From: CAVZLD01 sp964522605
Lineage (GTDB): Bacteria > Planctomycetota > Planctomycetia > Pirellulales > Pirellulaceae
Assembly (NCBI GenBank): GCA_964522605.1
Contig: CAZFWV010000240.1
Coordinates: forward strand, 1 to 10,761
Length of the DNA: 10,761 bases
Direction of reading: 5' to 3'
Part shown: one piece after another, positions 1 to 7,067 of the stretch
Layout: the number at the start of each line of letters is the position of its first letter
Position numbering within the stretch: the first letter of the stretch is position 1
Program-made: the position numbers and the translations under genes
Notes under the pieces: model-generated
What the model saw: only the letters and a program-made list of their open reading frames with translations
What the model was told of the DNA's origin: nothing
Databases searched by the model: none

Positions 1-115
1 CGCGGCGGGTCCTGCGCGGCCCGCTGGGCACGCGGTTAAACGAGAATTTCGATCGCCTTGTCTGCAGATTGTGAATTGTCCCCCAGGCGTCAGGCGACGT
101 CCGATCCGCATCCGG

Positions 116-1762
116 TTAATGCGCCGCATTCACGCCGAAACGTAGCGGTGGCGAGCCTCGCTGGTGAGCCCCCATGTCGGGCGCTTGATCAGGCGGTGCA
201 TCGTTGAAGTTGGGCAGCGCGACTCCAGCTCCCGCTCCCGGACTGTCGAGCATTAACTGAAAGACTCCAGTCTTCGCGAGAGGGTCGAAACCAGCATTTG
301 GCACATAGACAGGCTGCCCCAGCACCCCGTGCTTCTCCTGATCTTCGGGAACGCGTCCATTGAACAGATCGTAGTCGAAATCGTTATCGACGTTCTGTTC
401 GTTCTGGCTAACGCTGTATCCATTCGGCGACCGGACGTGCAGAATATTGTTGCGTGACATGACGTGTCGTACGATCCGGTTTCCGCCGAGGCCCCCTTCC
501 GGTAACCATTCATCCTCCTGAAAGATCGTATTGTGAAAGATGTACATCTGACCGGTCATCCACTGGGGTCCGCCGGCATATCCCATCTTTAAGAAGTGCA
601 GACCCGGCTCGTTCGGCTCGCGCTGACTGCGACCGGCAACATTTCCCCAGATGTAGAGCGGTCCGATTGAACCAGCGGCATTGCCGATGGCCATCAACGT
701 CTGCGTGATGTAATTGTTCCACACGCGCACATTTCGGTTGCCTCCCTCGACCTCGAGCCCATCGTCCCAGCAGTGACTGATGAGATTGCCGTAGATGTCT
801 GAATCGGCGCCGGGCGCGCCACGAAAACTCCCATTGCTTCCTCCGCCGATCCCATCGTTGTACATGTGATCCAGATCGGACCAGCACTCGTTATACCGGA
901 TCACGTGATTGCCACCCGTATCGAAGAGCGTCACGCACTGCGGCCCCTGTGTGTGGTTGCGAAAGCGATCATCCCAGGGGCTGCATGTCCACCGAGGATG
1001 ATGCATCTTGCAGCGCTGAATGATCAGCCGGTGGACGTCCGAATTGCGGGAGAAAATTGCGGAATCATAATCCCGACCGTACCCGGTCTCCGGATTTCTT
1101 CGACCCCAATCCGAAATGTCGCAATCCTCGATCACAATGTCATGTCCGCGATCGATCTGGATCGCGCCGATCGGCCGTCCACGACTCGTTTCGCCCGTAC
1201 CGGCGCCTTTGAGCGTGAATCCACGGACAATCACGTAAGACGCATCAATCACGATGCACTGGTCGTGTTCGTGCCGAACATCGATCGTCGCGCCACGACC
1301 GTCGTAGACTCGGTACGCATCCGGCGATCCCGATTCACGAATCTCGAGTGGCGTCGTGCGGTCGGCAACTTCTACGACGTCTCCGGTCGGAAAGTCTTCC
1401 TTCCACGTCGTCGCGGTGAACCGCGTGCGTTCGGCGTCTCCTTCGAGTGTGAGCTGAATCTCGTAGGTTGTTGCGGGCATCAAGTTCACAATGCTACCGC
1501 GGTAATCTGCCAAGTCCTCGTCCGTCTCTGGAATGGGGTTGTAACGCATCCGCAAGGCCTCCCTCCACTCCGACTGGCCCTGCTGGCGGTACTGCACATC
1601 GACCGCGCGTTCCGCACTTCCCCCGACCGGCGACCAATAGATCCCGAGACAGTGAAATGTTGGAATCGCCTGTGGCGGTTTTGCGTCGGGCAGTTCAGTC
1701 GCTTGGATTGCATGAAGCCAGAAAAGCCCGAACGACAAGGTAAGCATCCAATGGATCTTCAT
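116..1762 (-). CDS. Secreted right-handed parallel beta-helix protein with N-terminal Fn3-like region
   Basis: A 548-residue protein, probably exported and carbohydrate-associated. Residues 1-20 form a Sec signal peptide (a Lys near the start, then a hydrophobic stretch ending in AIQA before TELP), with likely cleavage after Ala20. Residues about 33-115 read like a fibronectin type III domain: a YWSPV start, a VDVQYRQQG strand, and LMPATTYEIQL near the end. From about residue 130 to 480 come short repeated strands rich in I/V, N and G (YVIVRGFTL, IVIEDCDIS, LIIQRCKMHH, HVIRYNECW, VRVWNNYI), typical of PbH1 beta-helix coils. The C-terminal PDMGAHQRG resembles the usual end of such proteins. 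The family includes polysaccharide lyases and many proteins without known activity; I cannot point to catalytic residues. The start at 1762 is chosen because AGGGGG lies about 7 bases upstream and the signal peptide begins there. The frame stays open to 1954, but that would overlap the divergent gene. Confidence 0.85.
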   Translation of the reverse strand: MKIHWMLTLSFGLFWLHAIQATELPDAKPPQAIPTFHCLGIYWSPVGGSAERAVDVQYRQQGQSEWREALRMRYNPIPETDEDLADYRGSIVNLMPATTYEIQLTLEGDAERTRFTATTWKEDFPTGDVVEVADRTTPLEIRESGSPDAYRVYDGRGATIDVRHEHDQCIVIDASYVIVRGFTLKGAGTGETSRGRPIGAIQIDRGHDIVIEDCDISDWGRRNPETGYGRDYDSAIFSRNSDVHRLIIQRCKMHHPRWTCSPWDDRFRNHTQGPQCVTLFDTGGNHVIRYNECWSDLDHMYNDGIGGGSNGSFRGAPGADSDIYGNLISHCWDDGLEVEGGNRNVRVWNNYITQTLMAIGNAAGSIGPLYIWGNVAGRSQREPNEPGLHFLKMGYAGGPQWMTGQMYIFHNTIFQEDEWLPEGGLGGNRIVRHVMSRNNILHVRSPNGYSVSQNEQNVDNDFDYDLFNGRVPEDQEKHGVLGQPVYVPNAGFDPLAKTGVFQLMLDSPGAGAGVALPNFNDAPPDQAPDMGAHQRGSPPLRFGVNAAH

Positions 1763-1921
1763 TGATCTGCCCCCTAACCCGTTATCGAATCCGATACCAA
1801 GATTAAGCATTGCACCAGGATACCAAATTGAATTGCAGCTCGTTACATTATGGCGATTCCCATCGATGCCGCCGGATTCGTTGGCGATCGTCACTTCTGC
1901 AAATCGATCGAGGGCAGCCTT

Positions 1922-2854
1922 ATGTCTCGTTACCATGTCTACCGATCGACGCACATCAATGCAGCCCCCGCGCGGGTTTTTGCCGCAGTCGCGGATTATG
2001 GAACCTGGCCAACCTGGTCGCCTTGGTTGTGCTGCGAACCCGATGCAAAAATCCGAGTCAGCGACAACCCATCCGCAGTCGGCTCAGGCTACTCCTGGCA
2101 GGGGAAGATCGTCGGTCAGGGCGAAATTGAACATCAACAACTCCAACCGGATCGTCTGATCGAGGATGAAATCCGGTTTCTCAAGCCCTTTCGTTCTCGC
2201 GCACGAGTCGTGTTTGAGTTGACGCCGGAAGGAGACGGAACCAAGATCACGTGGCACATGTACGGCAACTTGCCTTGGTTTATGTTCTGGATGCGGCCTC
2301 AAGTCGAAGTCTTCATCGGAATGGACTATGAGCGAGGCCTGAAGATGCTCAAAGAGTGGATTGAAACCGGATCCGTTCTCTCGCAGACGAAGATCCGTGG
2401 TGTGGAGTCGGTGGGGCCCTACCAGCTTGCAGGAGTACGAAAGCGATGCTCCTTCGGCGACATCGGAGCCTCGATGGACGGTTCGTTGGCAGAGGTGATG
2501 CAGAGTCTGATCGCGGGCAGTATTCCAACAGACGGTTTTCCCGTGGCCGTCTATCACGAGATGGATTTACACTCGCGGCATTTTGATTACACGGCGGGCG
2601 TGTTGCTTCCCGAGGGGAGCCCTCCGCCTGGGCACGGACTGATCAGTTTGTCCCTTCCGGCAACCAAGGCACTTGCGCTGGAACACCTCGGCCGTTACGA
2701 GAATCTGGGAAATGCCTGGAGCGCCGCGTTTCTATATGCTCGTGCGAAGAAGTTGAAACAGAGCAAACTCCCCGCCTTCGAAATCTACCGCAACGATCCG
2801 CAGGGAGTTTCCACTGCCGATCTGCGCACAGACGTCTACCTGCCTCTGCGCTAA
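1922..2854 (+). CDS. SRPBCC (polyketide cyclase-like) domain fused to GyrI-like domain
   Basis: A 310-residue cytoplasmic protein with no signal peptide. Residues about 4-150 match the SRPBCC/START-like fold: THINAAPARVFAAVADYGTWPTWSPW opens the helix-grip domain (the VF..V.D...W..W pattern is typical), followed by strands around residues 54-115 and a C-terminal helix around 128-150. Residues about 157-310 are a GyrI-like effector-binding domain (the fold of the AraC-family ligand-binding module), ending in FEIYRNDP and DVYLPLR; Glu287 within this motif is at the place of the acidic ligand contact in that family. No DNA-binding domain is present, so it probably binds or buffers a small hydrophobic or cationic ligand; the ligand is unknown. 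The start at 1922 has GAGGG 7 bases upstream; an earlier in-frame ATG at 1850 lacks this and would add 24 residues that do not match the fold. It is divergent from the beta-helix gene and overlaps the 3' end of the amidohydrolase gene by four bases. Confidence 0.87.
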   Translation: MSRYHVYRSTHINAAPARVFAAVADYGTWPTWSPWLCCEPDAKIRVSDNPSAVGSGYSWQGKIVGQGEIEHQQLQPDRLIEDEIRFLKPFRSRARVVFELTPEGDGTKITWHMYGNLPWFMFWMRPQVEVFIGMDYERGLKMLKEWIETGSVLSQTKIRGVESVGPYQLAGVRKRCSFGDIGASMDGSLAEVMQSLIAGSIPTDGFPVAVYHEMDLHSRHFDYTAGVLLPEGSPPPGHGLISLSLPATKALALEHLGRYENLGNAWSAAFLYARAKKLKQSKLPAFEIYRNDPQGVSTADLRTDVYLPLR

Positions 2855-4296
2855 AGCCAGGGGGCCTGCCGCAGGGCGAGATCTTTTTGGGCCAGGTCGA
2901 AAATCCTGCGCGCGTTCTGGTACATGATGTCTTCTGCCAGATCGAGTGCGTCGGAACGGGCCAGCCAACCTTCTTCGATAAGTTCGCATAGCGCAAGGGC
3001 GATTCCCTGACGAGCAATCGTGGCATGGCCGAGGACTTGCTCGACATACCGATAATCACCGCCAAAAGTCACGAGCTTATTCGCGGGTGCGGTAACGAGG
3101 TATTTCTTCAAGAAGTCCTTCGCGGCGACCGGATTGATGATCCAACTCCAACACATGTCTGCGTATGCATTCGTATAATGCTTGACCACGGAAATCAGTT
3201 CCTCGTAGTACGGGTAGCAGATATGCATAAAGACAAATCGGCTCTCCGGAGCGGCGCGACACAATTCACAGGCCGAGCCCGCATTGTGCAGGAGTCGTTC
3301 CAACGGCATGCCGTTCTGACCAGCATAGTAGCCGGTGTGTAATTTGACCGGCAGATTGGCTTCGGTTGCTTTCCTGACTGCATACCAGAAAAGATGATCT
3401 TCGATGGCTTTCTGATCTTCCGCTGCAATGGTTTCGCCCTGCAGTTTTCTGCGAAACGCATCGGCAACGGATTCAGCCGACACCGGTCGATAATCGATCT
3501 CTCGTCGATACGCATCCTGGGACTTAACGGCTACGGCGTACCGTCCATATTTGTCGAACCACCAGTCAATCACGCGGTACCAATGGTCGAGTGTCTCGAT
3601 GCGAATCCCGGCAGGTTCTCCGAACATCTTCAGATTGGGCCCAGCGAACATTCCCACGATGCTCAGATCTTGCATCATGAGCGTCGGCATCGTTGATTCG
3701 AGGAAGGGGGAATCCAGCCAATTCACCTGGCACGATTCGATCTTGCCCAGCTCACAAAGGATGCGACGATAGAACCCAGGCTGGCGAACTCGTACGTACG
3801 CTTCTTGAACCTGATCAACGGTCTCTGCTCCCAGTTGTTTTACGCCATACAATTGAGCCAACGAAAGCTGGGCTGCCCGACCATAACCCGTGTTCCGGAC
3901 CGCTGGCCAGTAAGGTTCCAGCAGCTTCCATTTTTCCTGCGGTGACCGCCCAGGAGCGTAGAATCGCTGGTGATGCTCCGGGGGCATCCCGGCTGTGAGC
4001 AGGTCAGAAGCCAGATAGCCAGAAAGCACGACCGTCCAGTCGTCCGGTCGATTACCGAGTCGCTCCGGAACCAGACGATCTTCTTCATCGCACAGATGCT
4101 CGTGCGTGTCGATGAAGGGCGTGCTCCACACTTTTGCAAAGATCTCGCGCCGCAATTCCGTTGGCTGCGGCGGTGGTTCGATCACTTCCGCTGCGGCGGA
4201 ATCCGTATCCGGCCATCCGGCAAGCAATGCAGCAGCACCCAACGACCCGAAACCTTTCAGGCACGTCCTACGACTGGGAAGTCCAGATTCCTTCAT
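2851..4296 (-). CDS. Tat-exported metal-dependent amidohydrolase (amidohydrolase-2 / uronate isomerase-like)
   Basis: A 481-residue protein. The N-terminus carries a twin-arginine signal, RRTCLKG at residues 9-15, followed by a hydrophobic GSLGAAALLAG stretch, so it is probably folded in the cytoplasm and exported. The body matches amidohydrolase family 2 (PF04909-like): FIDTHEH at 61-67 supplies the metal-binding HxH pair (His65, His67), VKLHTG gives His320, FMHICYP gives His358, and FGGDYR gives Asp414, the usual order of metal ligands in the superfamily. AVAVKSQDAYR (Lys259 in this stretch) and the YTNAYADMCWSW segment resemble FluG/uronate isomerase-like members. The substrate is not deducible. 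The start at 4296 has AAGGTGAG just upstream. The stop shares the bases CTAA with the stop of the convergent SRPBCC gene. The zinc-ribbon gene ends 116 bases upstream on the same strand, so joint transcription is possible but unproven. I am confident of the family and not of the reaction. Confidence 0.88.
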   Translation of the reverse strand: MKESGLPSRRTCLKGFGSLGAAALLAGWPDTDSAAAEVIEPPPQPTELRREIFAKVWSTPFIDTHEHLCDEEDRLVPERLGNRPDDWTVVLSGYLASDLLTAGMPPEHHQRFYAPGRSPQEKWKLLEPYWPAVRNTGYGRAAQLSLAQLYGVKQLGAETVDQVQEAYVRVRQPGFYRRILCELGKIESCQVNWLDSPFLESTMPTLMMQDLSIVGMFAGPNLKMFGEPAGIRIETLDHWYRVIDWWFDKYGRYAVAVKSQDAYRREIDYRPVSAESVADAFRRKLQGETIAAEDQKAIEDHLFWYAVRKATEANLPVKLHTGYYAGQNGMPLERLLHNAGSACELCRAAPESRFVFMHICYPYYEELISVVKHYTNAYADMCWSWIINPVAAKDFLKKYLVTAPANKLVTFGGDYRYVEQVLGHATIARQGIALALCELIEEGWLARSDALDLAEDIMYQNARRIFDLAQKDLALRQAPWL

Positions 4297-4319
4297 TGTT
4301 CACTCACCTTTCCGGAATT

Positions 4320-4412
4320 GCTTCAACGCCCTCCGCCGCTCGACACAGTTTTGAGCCGAAGGCTCGACTCGTGCCCCTTTTCTTCCCTCCGCGGGGGAGG
4401 AACAAAGACTGC
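4320..4412. other. Gap between zinc-ribbon and amidohydrolase genes with two short hairpins
   Basis: Two small inverted repeats lie here: GAGCC-GAA-GGCTC and, nearer the zinc-ribbon stop, CCTCC-GCGGG-GGAGG. Neither is followed by a T-run on the minus strand, so neither is a standard intrinsic terminator. They may still slow transcription between the two genes; I claim no function. Confidence 0.3.
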
Positions 4413-4631
4413 TCATGATCCGGCCAGTGGACAACCACACCGGGGGCAGCTGGGAGCACGAACCGACACGTAGTTGCCGCAGTCGGGACATGGTCTCAAG
4501 TTGGGATTCGCAGCATCAGTCCGCTGGCGATTGTTCACGAGCAAAACCACAACGACGATGATCACGATGGGAATCAACAGGATGAATCCAATGATCATCA
4601 GTTCAAAAATACCTGGTAAACCGAAACCCAT
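4413..4631 (-). CDS. Membrane-anchored zinc-ribbon microprotein
   Basis: A 72-residue protein. Residues about 8-32 form one long hydrophobic helix (FELMIIGFILLIPIVIIVVV), followed by a polar linker and a C-terminal double-CxxC zinc ribbon: CPDCG at 48-52 and CPRCG at 62-66, with an extra Cys67. The zinc ribbon is therefore probably cytoplasmic or periplasmic next to the membrane; orientation is not certain, though NNRQR after the helix favours a cytoplasmic C-terminus by the positive-inside rule. Such small proteins are common and mostly uncharacterised. A GTG at 4643 is also in frame, but it overlaps the Shine-Dalgarno region, so the ATG at 4631 is preferred. It lies between the amidohydrolase gene and the ThuA-like gene on the same strand. 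Function unknown; the motif identification is firm. Confidence 0.75.
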   Translation of the reverse strand: MGFGLPGIFELMIIGFILLIPIVIIVVVVLLVNNRQRTDAANPNLRPCPDCGNYVSVRAPSCPRCGCPLAGS

Positions 4632-4642
4632 CGTCCAATACA

Positions 4643-4651
4643 CCTCCCTCC
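4643..4651 (-). promoter_or_regulatory. Double Shine-Dalgarno site that decides the zinc-ribbon start
   Basis: On the minus strand this reads GGAGGGAGG, two overlapping GGAGG cores. The GTG at 4643 begins inside it, only 3 bases after the first core, too close for normal initiation. The ATG at 4631 is 11 bases after the second core, somewhat long but workable. This supports the 72-residue product over the 76-residue one. Confidence 0.5.
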
Positions 4652-4722
4652 GGAGATTTCGCTCCAGAGATTCTCGCTACTCCAGACGCCTCATCGACCA
4701 CATCGGTCGCACCTTAACAAAT

Positions 4723-4750
4723 CGACAATCGTCATTCATCACTCGTCAAT
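4723..4750. repeat. Degenerate heptamer tandem repeat
   Basis: Four consecutive 7-base units read CGACAAT, CGTCATT, CATCACT and CGTCAAT on the plus strand. Each starts with C, and adjacent units differ at two or three positions. It sits in the 188-base gap between the ThuA-like gene and the zinc-ribbon gene, upstream of the latter. Degenerate heptamers of this kind occur as short intergenic repeats in several bacteria; no function is implied. Confidence 0.45.
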
Positions 4751-4758
4751 CAATTTGG

Positions 4759-4779
4759 GTAGCGCGGTCGTGCGCCGCG
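4759..4779 (+). repeat. GTAG-headed hairpin, possible REP-like unit
   Basis: The tetranucleotide GTAG (4759-4762) is directly followed by a perfect 5-bp stem, CGCGG-TCGTGCG-CCGCG. REP elements mobilised by REP-associated tyrosine transposases typically have GTAG or GGAG 5' of an imperfect palindrome, so the layout fits. The stem sequence differs from the REP-like pair at 5846-5929, and a 5-bp stem can arise by chance. It could instead be a weak stem-loop after the ThuA-like gene. Confidence 0.3.
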
Positions 4780-4819
4780 AGTTTATCACTCATCAAATGT
4801 TAGGGTGTCGGAAGTGAAC

Positions 4820-5755
4820 TCACGGTACGGGCCGTGGTTCGGTCGGTGCGGCCAGATCACCGCAGGCGAACTGGATCGCATCCAGATAGAACTGCAGCAG
4901 AGCGGGATTCCACCAGATTTCCGTGCGATGACCGAATCCGGCGTAAAAGATCCGCCCCTGACCATACGTCTTGACCCACGCCTGCGCAAAATCGTTGTCT
5001 TTCCGATGAATCCACGGAACGTTCATGTTGGTCCGCTGCGTGTCGAGCGACAACAGAACTCGCAACTGGGATCGCGCATACGGATCCCCGAATTCGTAGA
5101 TCTCATCCGTCAGTCGAAAATCGCCTTCGGAAAATGCAGCCAACAACGGATGCCCGGGCTCTTCAACGCGAATTCCCACCTCTTCATTCCAAGGATGCCC
5201 AAGGAACGTGCCACCCAGCATTCGGTGGAACTCCGGCCAATCGCGGTTCGCACCAATCGCATAGTGATAGGCCACGATCCCCCTTCCGTTGCGGACATAA
5301 TCCAGCAGGCTCCGCCGGAGGATCTTTTCGAGACTTTCTCCCGGAGGAATCTTGTCTGCAAGACGCACCTGGTCCAGTTCGGTCGGCCGAATCCACGGAC
5401 CAGAACTGTTGTTCATCACGATCGCATCGAACCGCTGTAGATTCTCGGGAAGATAACTCGCGAGATCGTCGCTTACGATTGGCCGAAAGGCGCCCGTCTT
5501 CTCTCCAAGTGTCTTGATCGCCAACTCGCCGAAGGGAATGCAGTAGCCTTTGTGTGGATCCTGATCCATGAACGCCGGTGGAGTATTCCAGATCAAAACG
5601 GTTCGCGGACGATGAGCTGGCACTCGAGCCGTCTCGGGTGCAACCCGCCGGATCTGTTCGGCCTGATGCGGTGCCACCTGAGCGACTGCGGAGAATTGGC
5701 CGCAGAACAGAACGAGTATCCACGCGAGTCCGACCGTTCCAAGTGTCCTTTGCAT
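4820..5755 (-). CDS. Secreted ThuA-like protein
   Basis: A 311-residue protein of the ThuA-like group (PF06283-type, class I glutamine amidotransferase-like fold, named after trehalose utilisation). Residues 1-25 form a Sec signal peptide with a hydrophobic core and an AVA cleavage site before QVAP. Family marks in order: RTVLIWNTPPAF (first strand), FDAIVMNNSSG (about 118-128), LLDYVRNGRGIVAYHYAI (the nucleophile-elbow region, here without a Cys), FLGHPWNEE, LTDEIYEF, PWIHRKD and GRIFYAGFGHRTEIWWNP near the C-terminus. Exported ThuA-like proteins are abundant in planctomycetes and often accompany sugar oxidoreductases; no such partner is seen here. The substrate is unknown. The start at 5755 has GGAG 7 bases upstream and begins the signal peptide. 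The frame stays open upstream to 6046, but that stretch is the inverted-repeat DNA described separately and is unlikely to be translated. Confidence 0.86.
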   Translation of the reverse strand: MQRTLGTVGLAWILVLFCGQFSAVAQVAPHQAEQIRRVAPETARVPAHRPRTVLIWNTPPAFMDQDPHKGYCIPFGELAIKTLGEKTGAFRPIVSDDLASYLPENLQRFDAIVMNNSSGPWIRPTELDQVRLADKIPPGESLEKILRRSLLDYVRNGRGIVAYHYAIGANRDWPEFHRMLGGTFLGHPWNEEVGIRVEEPGHPLLAAFSEGDFRLTDEIYEFGDPYARSQLRVLLSLDTQRTNMNVPWIHRKDNDFAQAWVKTYGQGRIFYAGFGHRTEIWWNPALLQFYLDAIQFACGDLAAPTEPRPVP

Positions 5756-5827
5756 CGAGCTGCTCCAATGCTCCTGTAGGGGTGTCGTTCTCGGAGGTGA
5801 TGGCCGATTCGTTGGCTTGCGCTTTTC

Positions 5828-5938
5828 GAAGTTGCACATTTCGTTCGTAGCCGAATTCGTGAGAATTCGGGGGGCTTTGTCGCTGGGTCCCCTCCTCGAG
5901 ACCTCCGAATTCTCACGAATTCGGCTACGTGCAACTTC
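5828..5938. repeat. REP-doublet-like (BIME-like) inverted repeat with GTAG heads
   Basis: Two perfect 25-base arms (5846-5870 and 5905-5929) are inverted copies of each other, separated by 34 bases. Each arm is also a hairpin by itself: CCGAATTC, a 4-base loop (GTGA or its complement), then GAATTCGG. Read outward-in on each strand, each hairpin is preceded by GTAG, the tetranucleotide typical of REP units. A further 10 bases match outside the arms (GAAGTTGCAC at 5828-5837 and GTGCAACTTC at 5929-5938), interrupted on the left by 8 unpaired bases. The sequence is a possible hairpin-forming mobile-derived repeat. No transposase is in the window. Confidence 0.7.
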
Positions 5939-6010
5939 AAAACTTGCGCTCGGGGCCTCTCGAATCCGGGAATCACCAAACGCGTCGCGGCACAAACTGA
6001 CCCCAGAAGA

Positions 6011-6104
6011 AGAGAAACCACTGATTTGACGGATGATACGGATCAAAACGAACAGAAAGATCCGCGCACATCGGTCGCTTCCGTCCCATCCGTGGTTCCT
6101 TCTC
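6011..6104. repeat. Imperfect inverted repeat of dispersed-repeat type
   Basis: The stretch 6011-6043 (GAGAAACCACTGATT onward) is an imperfect inverted copy of 6070-6104 (which reads GAGAAGGAACCACGGATG on the minus strand). They share GAGAA, ACCAC, the GAT/GGAT steps and GACGGA, with a few mismatches and a 2-base insertion. The ACCAC..GGATG..ACGGAT wording recalls dispersed palindromic repeats seen in planctomycetes and other environmental bacteria; that link is from memory and unchecked. It sits directly beside the REP-like pair. Confidence 0.5.
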
Positions 6105-6188
6105 CCTCCTCGACTTCCGTTAACGAATCCAACCTAGCGCGGAATCAACGATTGTATTCTACTGGATTCCGACACCTGGTTCGGTGGC

Positions 6189-6641
6189 TCAACTGATCGG
6201 TGCAATGAGCGGCTTTTCCACGGCCAGAAAGTCGCGGGATTTCATCCGAATCGCTTCGGAATGCGTGTTGCCTTCGAAGATCATTTCTTCGTCAGCAGTG
6301 AGCAGCGAATCGACAATCGTCCGCATTTCGTACTGCGAGCCAAAGGGAGGCAGCGTACCGACTTCGCAATCCGGGCATCGTTCCGCCATCTCAATTTCCG
6401 ATGCCAATTCGACCGTCTGTGCCTGAAGCGCTTCGCGAGTCTTGTCCAGATTGACGTAGTGCGTCGCTGGCAGGACGGCAACGACGTAGTCCGATTTGTC
6501 TGCGCGGAGCAGTACGGTTTTTGCGACATGGTGCCCCGATACGTGCACAGCCTGGGCCAAGTGCTGTGCGTCGAACGCCTGCGGGTGTTGGAGCACTTCG
6601 AACGGAATGTCATGTTGCCCCAGAAACTGTGGAATGTTCAT
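6189..6641 (-). CDS. YbaK/EbsC-type aminoacyl-tRNA deacylase-like protein
   Basis: A 150-residue cytoplasmic protein of the YbaK/ProX/EbsC superfamily (PF04073-type), whose members remove wrongly attached amino acids from tRNA in trans. Marks: VSGHHVAKTVLLR at about 34-46, with Lys41 at the place of the conserved catalytic-site Lys; DYVVAVLPATHYVNLDK (51-67); CPDCEVGTLPPFGSQY (89-104), matching the family's GxxPPFG loop; and FEGNTHSEAIRMKSRDF near the C-terminus. The length covers a complete single domain. Which tRNA is edited cannot be told. A very strong Shine-Dalgarno, GGAGGTGA, precedes the ATG at 6641. Cys89, with Cys92, makes a CxxC next to the active-site loop. It stands alone: the ThuA-like gene is 433 bases downstream, the amrS-like gene divergent and 426 bases away. 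Confidence 0.87.
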   Translation of the reverse strand: MNIPQFLGQHDIPFEVLQHPQAFDAQHLAQAVHVSGHHVAKTVLLRADKSDYVVAVLPATHYVNLDKTREALQAQTVELASEIEMAERCPDCEVGTLPPFGSQYEMRTIVDSLLTADEEMIFEGNTHSEAIRMKSRDFLAVEKPLIAPIS

Positions 6642-7067
6642 TTCCCTTCACCTCCCCACGAAGCGACGCCGAGAATCCGTCTCCCACCGCCAGGAGACGC
6701 GCGATCGCTCGAACATTGGTGCAAAACACGTGCCTGCGCTCGCGCACACAGATCGGCCCATTCACCCTCATTCGCGCGCAAAGTGAACGCCCTCCTGAGA
6801 CCAAGTGTGCTCAGACGCACATCCGCGGACTCGCCTTCGGAAACAAGACAAAAGAATTGCGAAAGTTGGACCCTTCCCGGCCAAACGGGGGATTGGCACC
6901 GTATCTGCACCACGTGAAGATTGTCCAAGAGCAACCACGAGTGAGCGGTCGCCCCAGCGAAGCACGATTCGGGATGGATCCGGTCTTATTTCTGCCCAGT
7001 CGGGAAAAGAGATGAGACCGTGGGGCGATTCAATCGGTGGTAGCGCCGAGGTTCAAGGGGCCGAGGC
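6642..7067. other. 426-base divergent intergenic region between ybaK-like and amrS-like genes
   Basis: No supported gene; open frames across it have no Shine-Dalgarno and no recognisable protein pattern. It must contain both divergent promoters. A possible but weak plus-strand promoter is TTGGCA (6893-6898) with GAAGAT 17 bases later (6916-6921, three of six matches to the -10 consensus). A 7-bp hairpin near the ybaK-like start (6678-6699) is listed separately. Confidence 0.4.
6678..6699 (-). promoter_or_regulatory. Hairpin in the 5' leader of the YbaK-like gene
   Basis: A perfect 7-bp stem, CGTCTCC and GGAGACG, encloses an 8-base loop, ending 37 bases before the start codon at 6641. No T-run follows on the minus strand, so it is not an intrinsic terminator. 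It could shape the mRNA leader if transcription starts upstream; a role is unproven and a 7-bp stem may occur by chance. Confidence 0.25.

Larger units (their letters stand above)
5756..6188. other. 433-base intergenic region dominated by inverted repeats
   Basis: No convincing gene is seen. The region holds the GTAG-hairpin pair at about 5828-5938, an imperfect inverted repeat at 6011-6104, and a 7-bp inverted repeat CGGAATC/GATTCCG (6140-6146 and 6165-6171, 18-base loop) just after the stop of the YbaK-like gene. The last could form a stem-loop in the YbaK-like mRNA 3' end, but no T-run follows. The promoter of the ThuA-like gene must lie here or upstream; I cannot place it. Confidence 0.6.

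Noticed and set aside
1..115. Terminator or small gene after the beta-helix gene
   Set aside because: Only short GC hairpins such as GCCC-GCT-GGGC at 19-29 are seen, with no T-run and no recognisable frame.
866..1765. Long plus-strand open frame (299 codons) opposite the beta-helix gene
   Set aside because: It is antisense to a protein with a clear signal peptide and beta-helix pattern, has no Shine-Dalgarno and no recognisable domain; it arises from the codon usage of the real gene.
1763..1954. Upstream start for the beta-helix gene
   Set aside because: It would place 64 odd residues before a good signal peptide and overlap the divergent SRPBCC gene start.
5756..6046. N-terminal extension of the ThuA-like protein
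   Set aside because: The extra 97 codons are the palindromic repeat DNA; the signal peptide and Shine-Dalgarno support 5755.
6521..7015. 164-codon plus-strand frame between the ybaK-like and amrS-like genes
   Set aside because: No Shine-Dalgarno, no domain, it overlaps the ybaK-like gene antisense and has a random composition.
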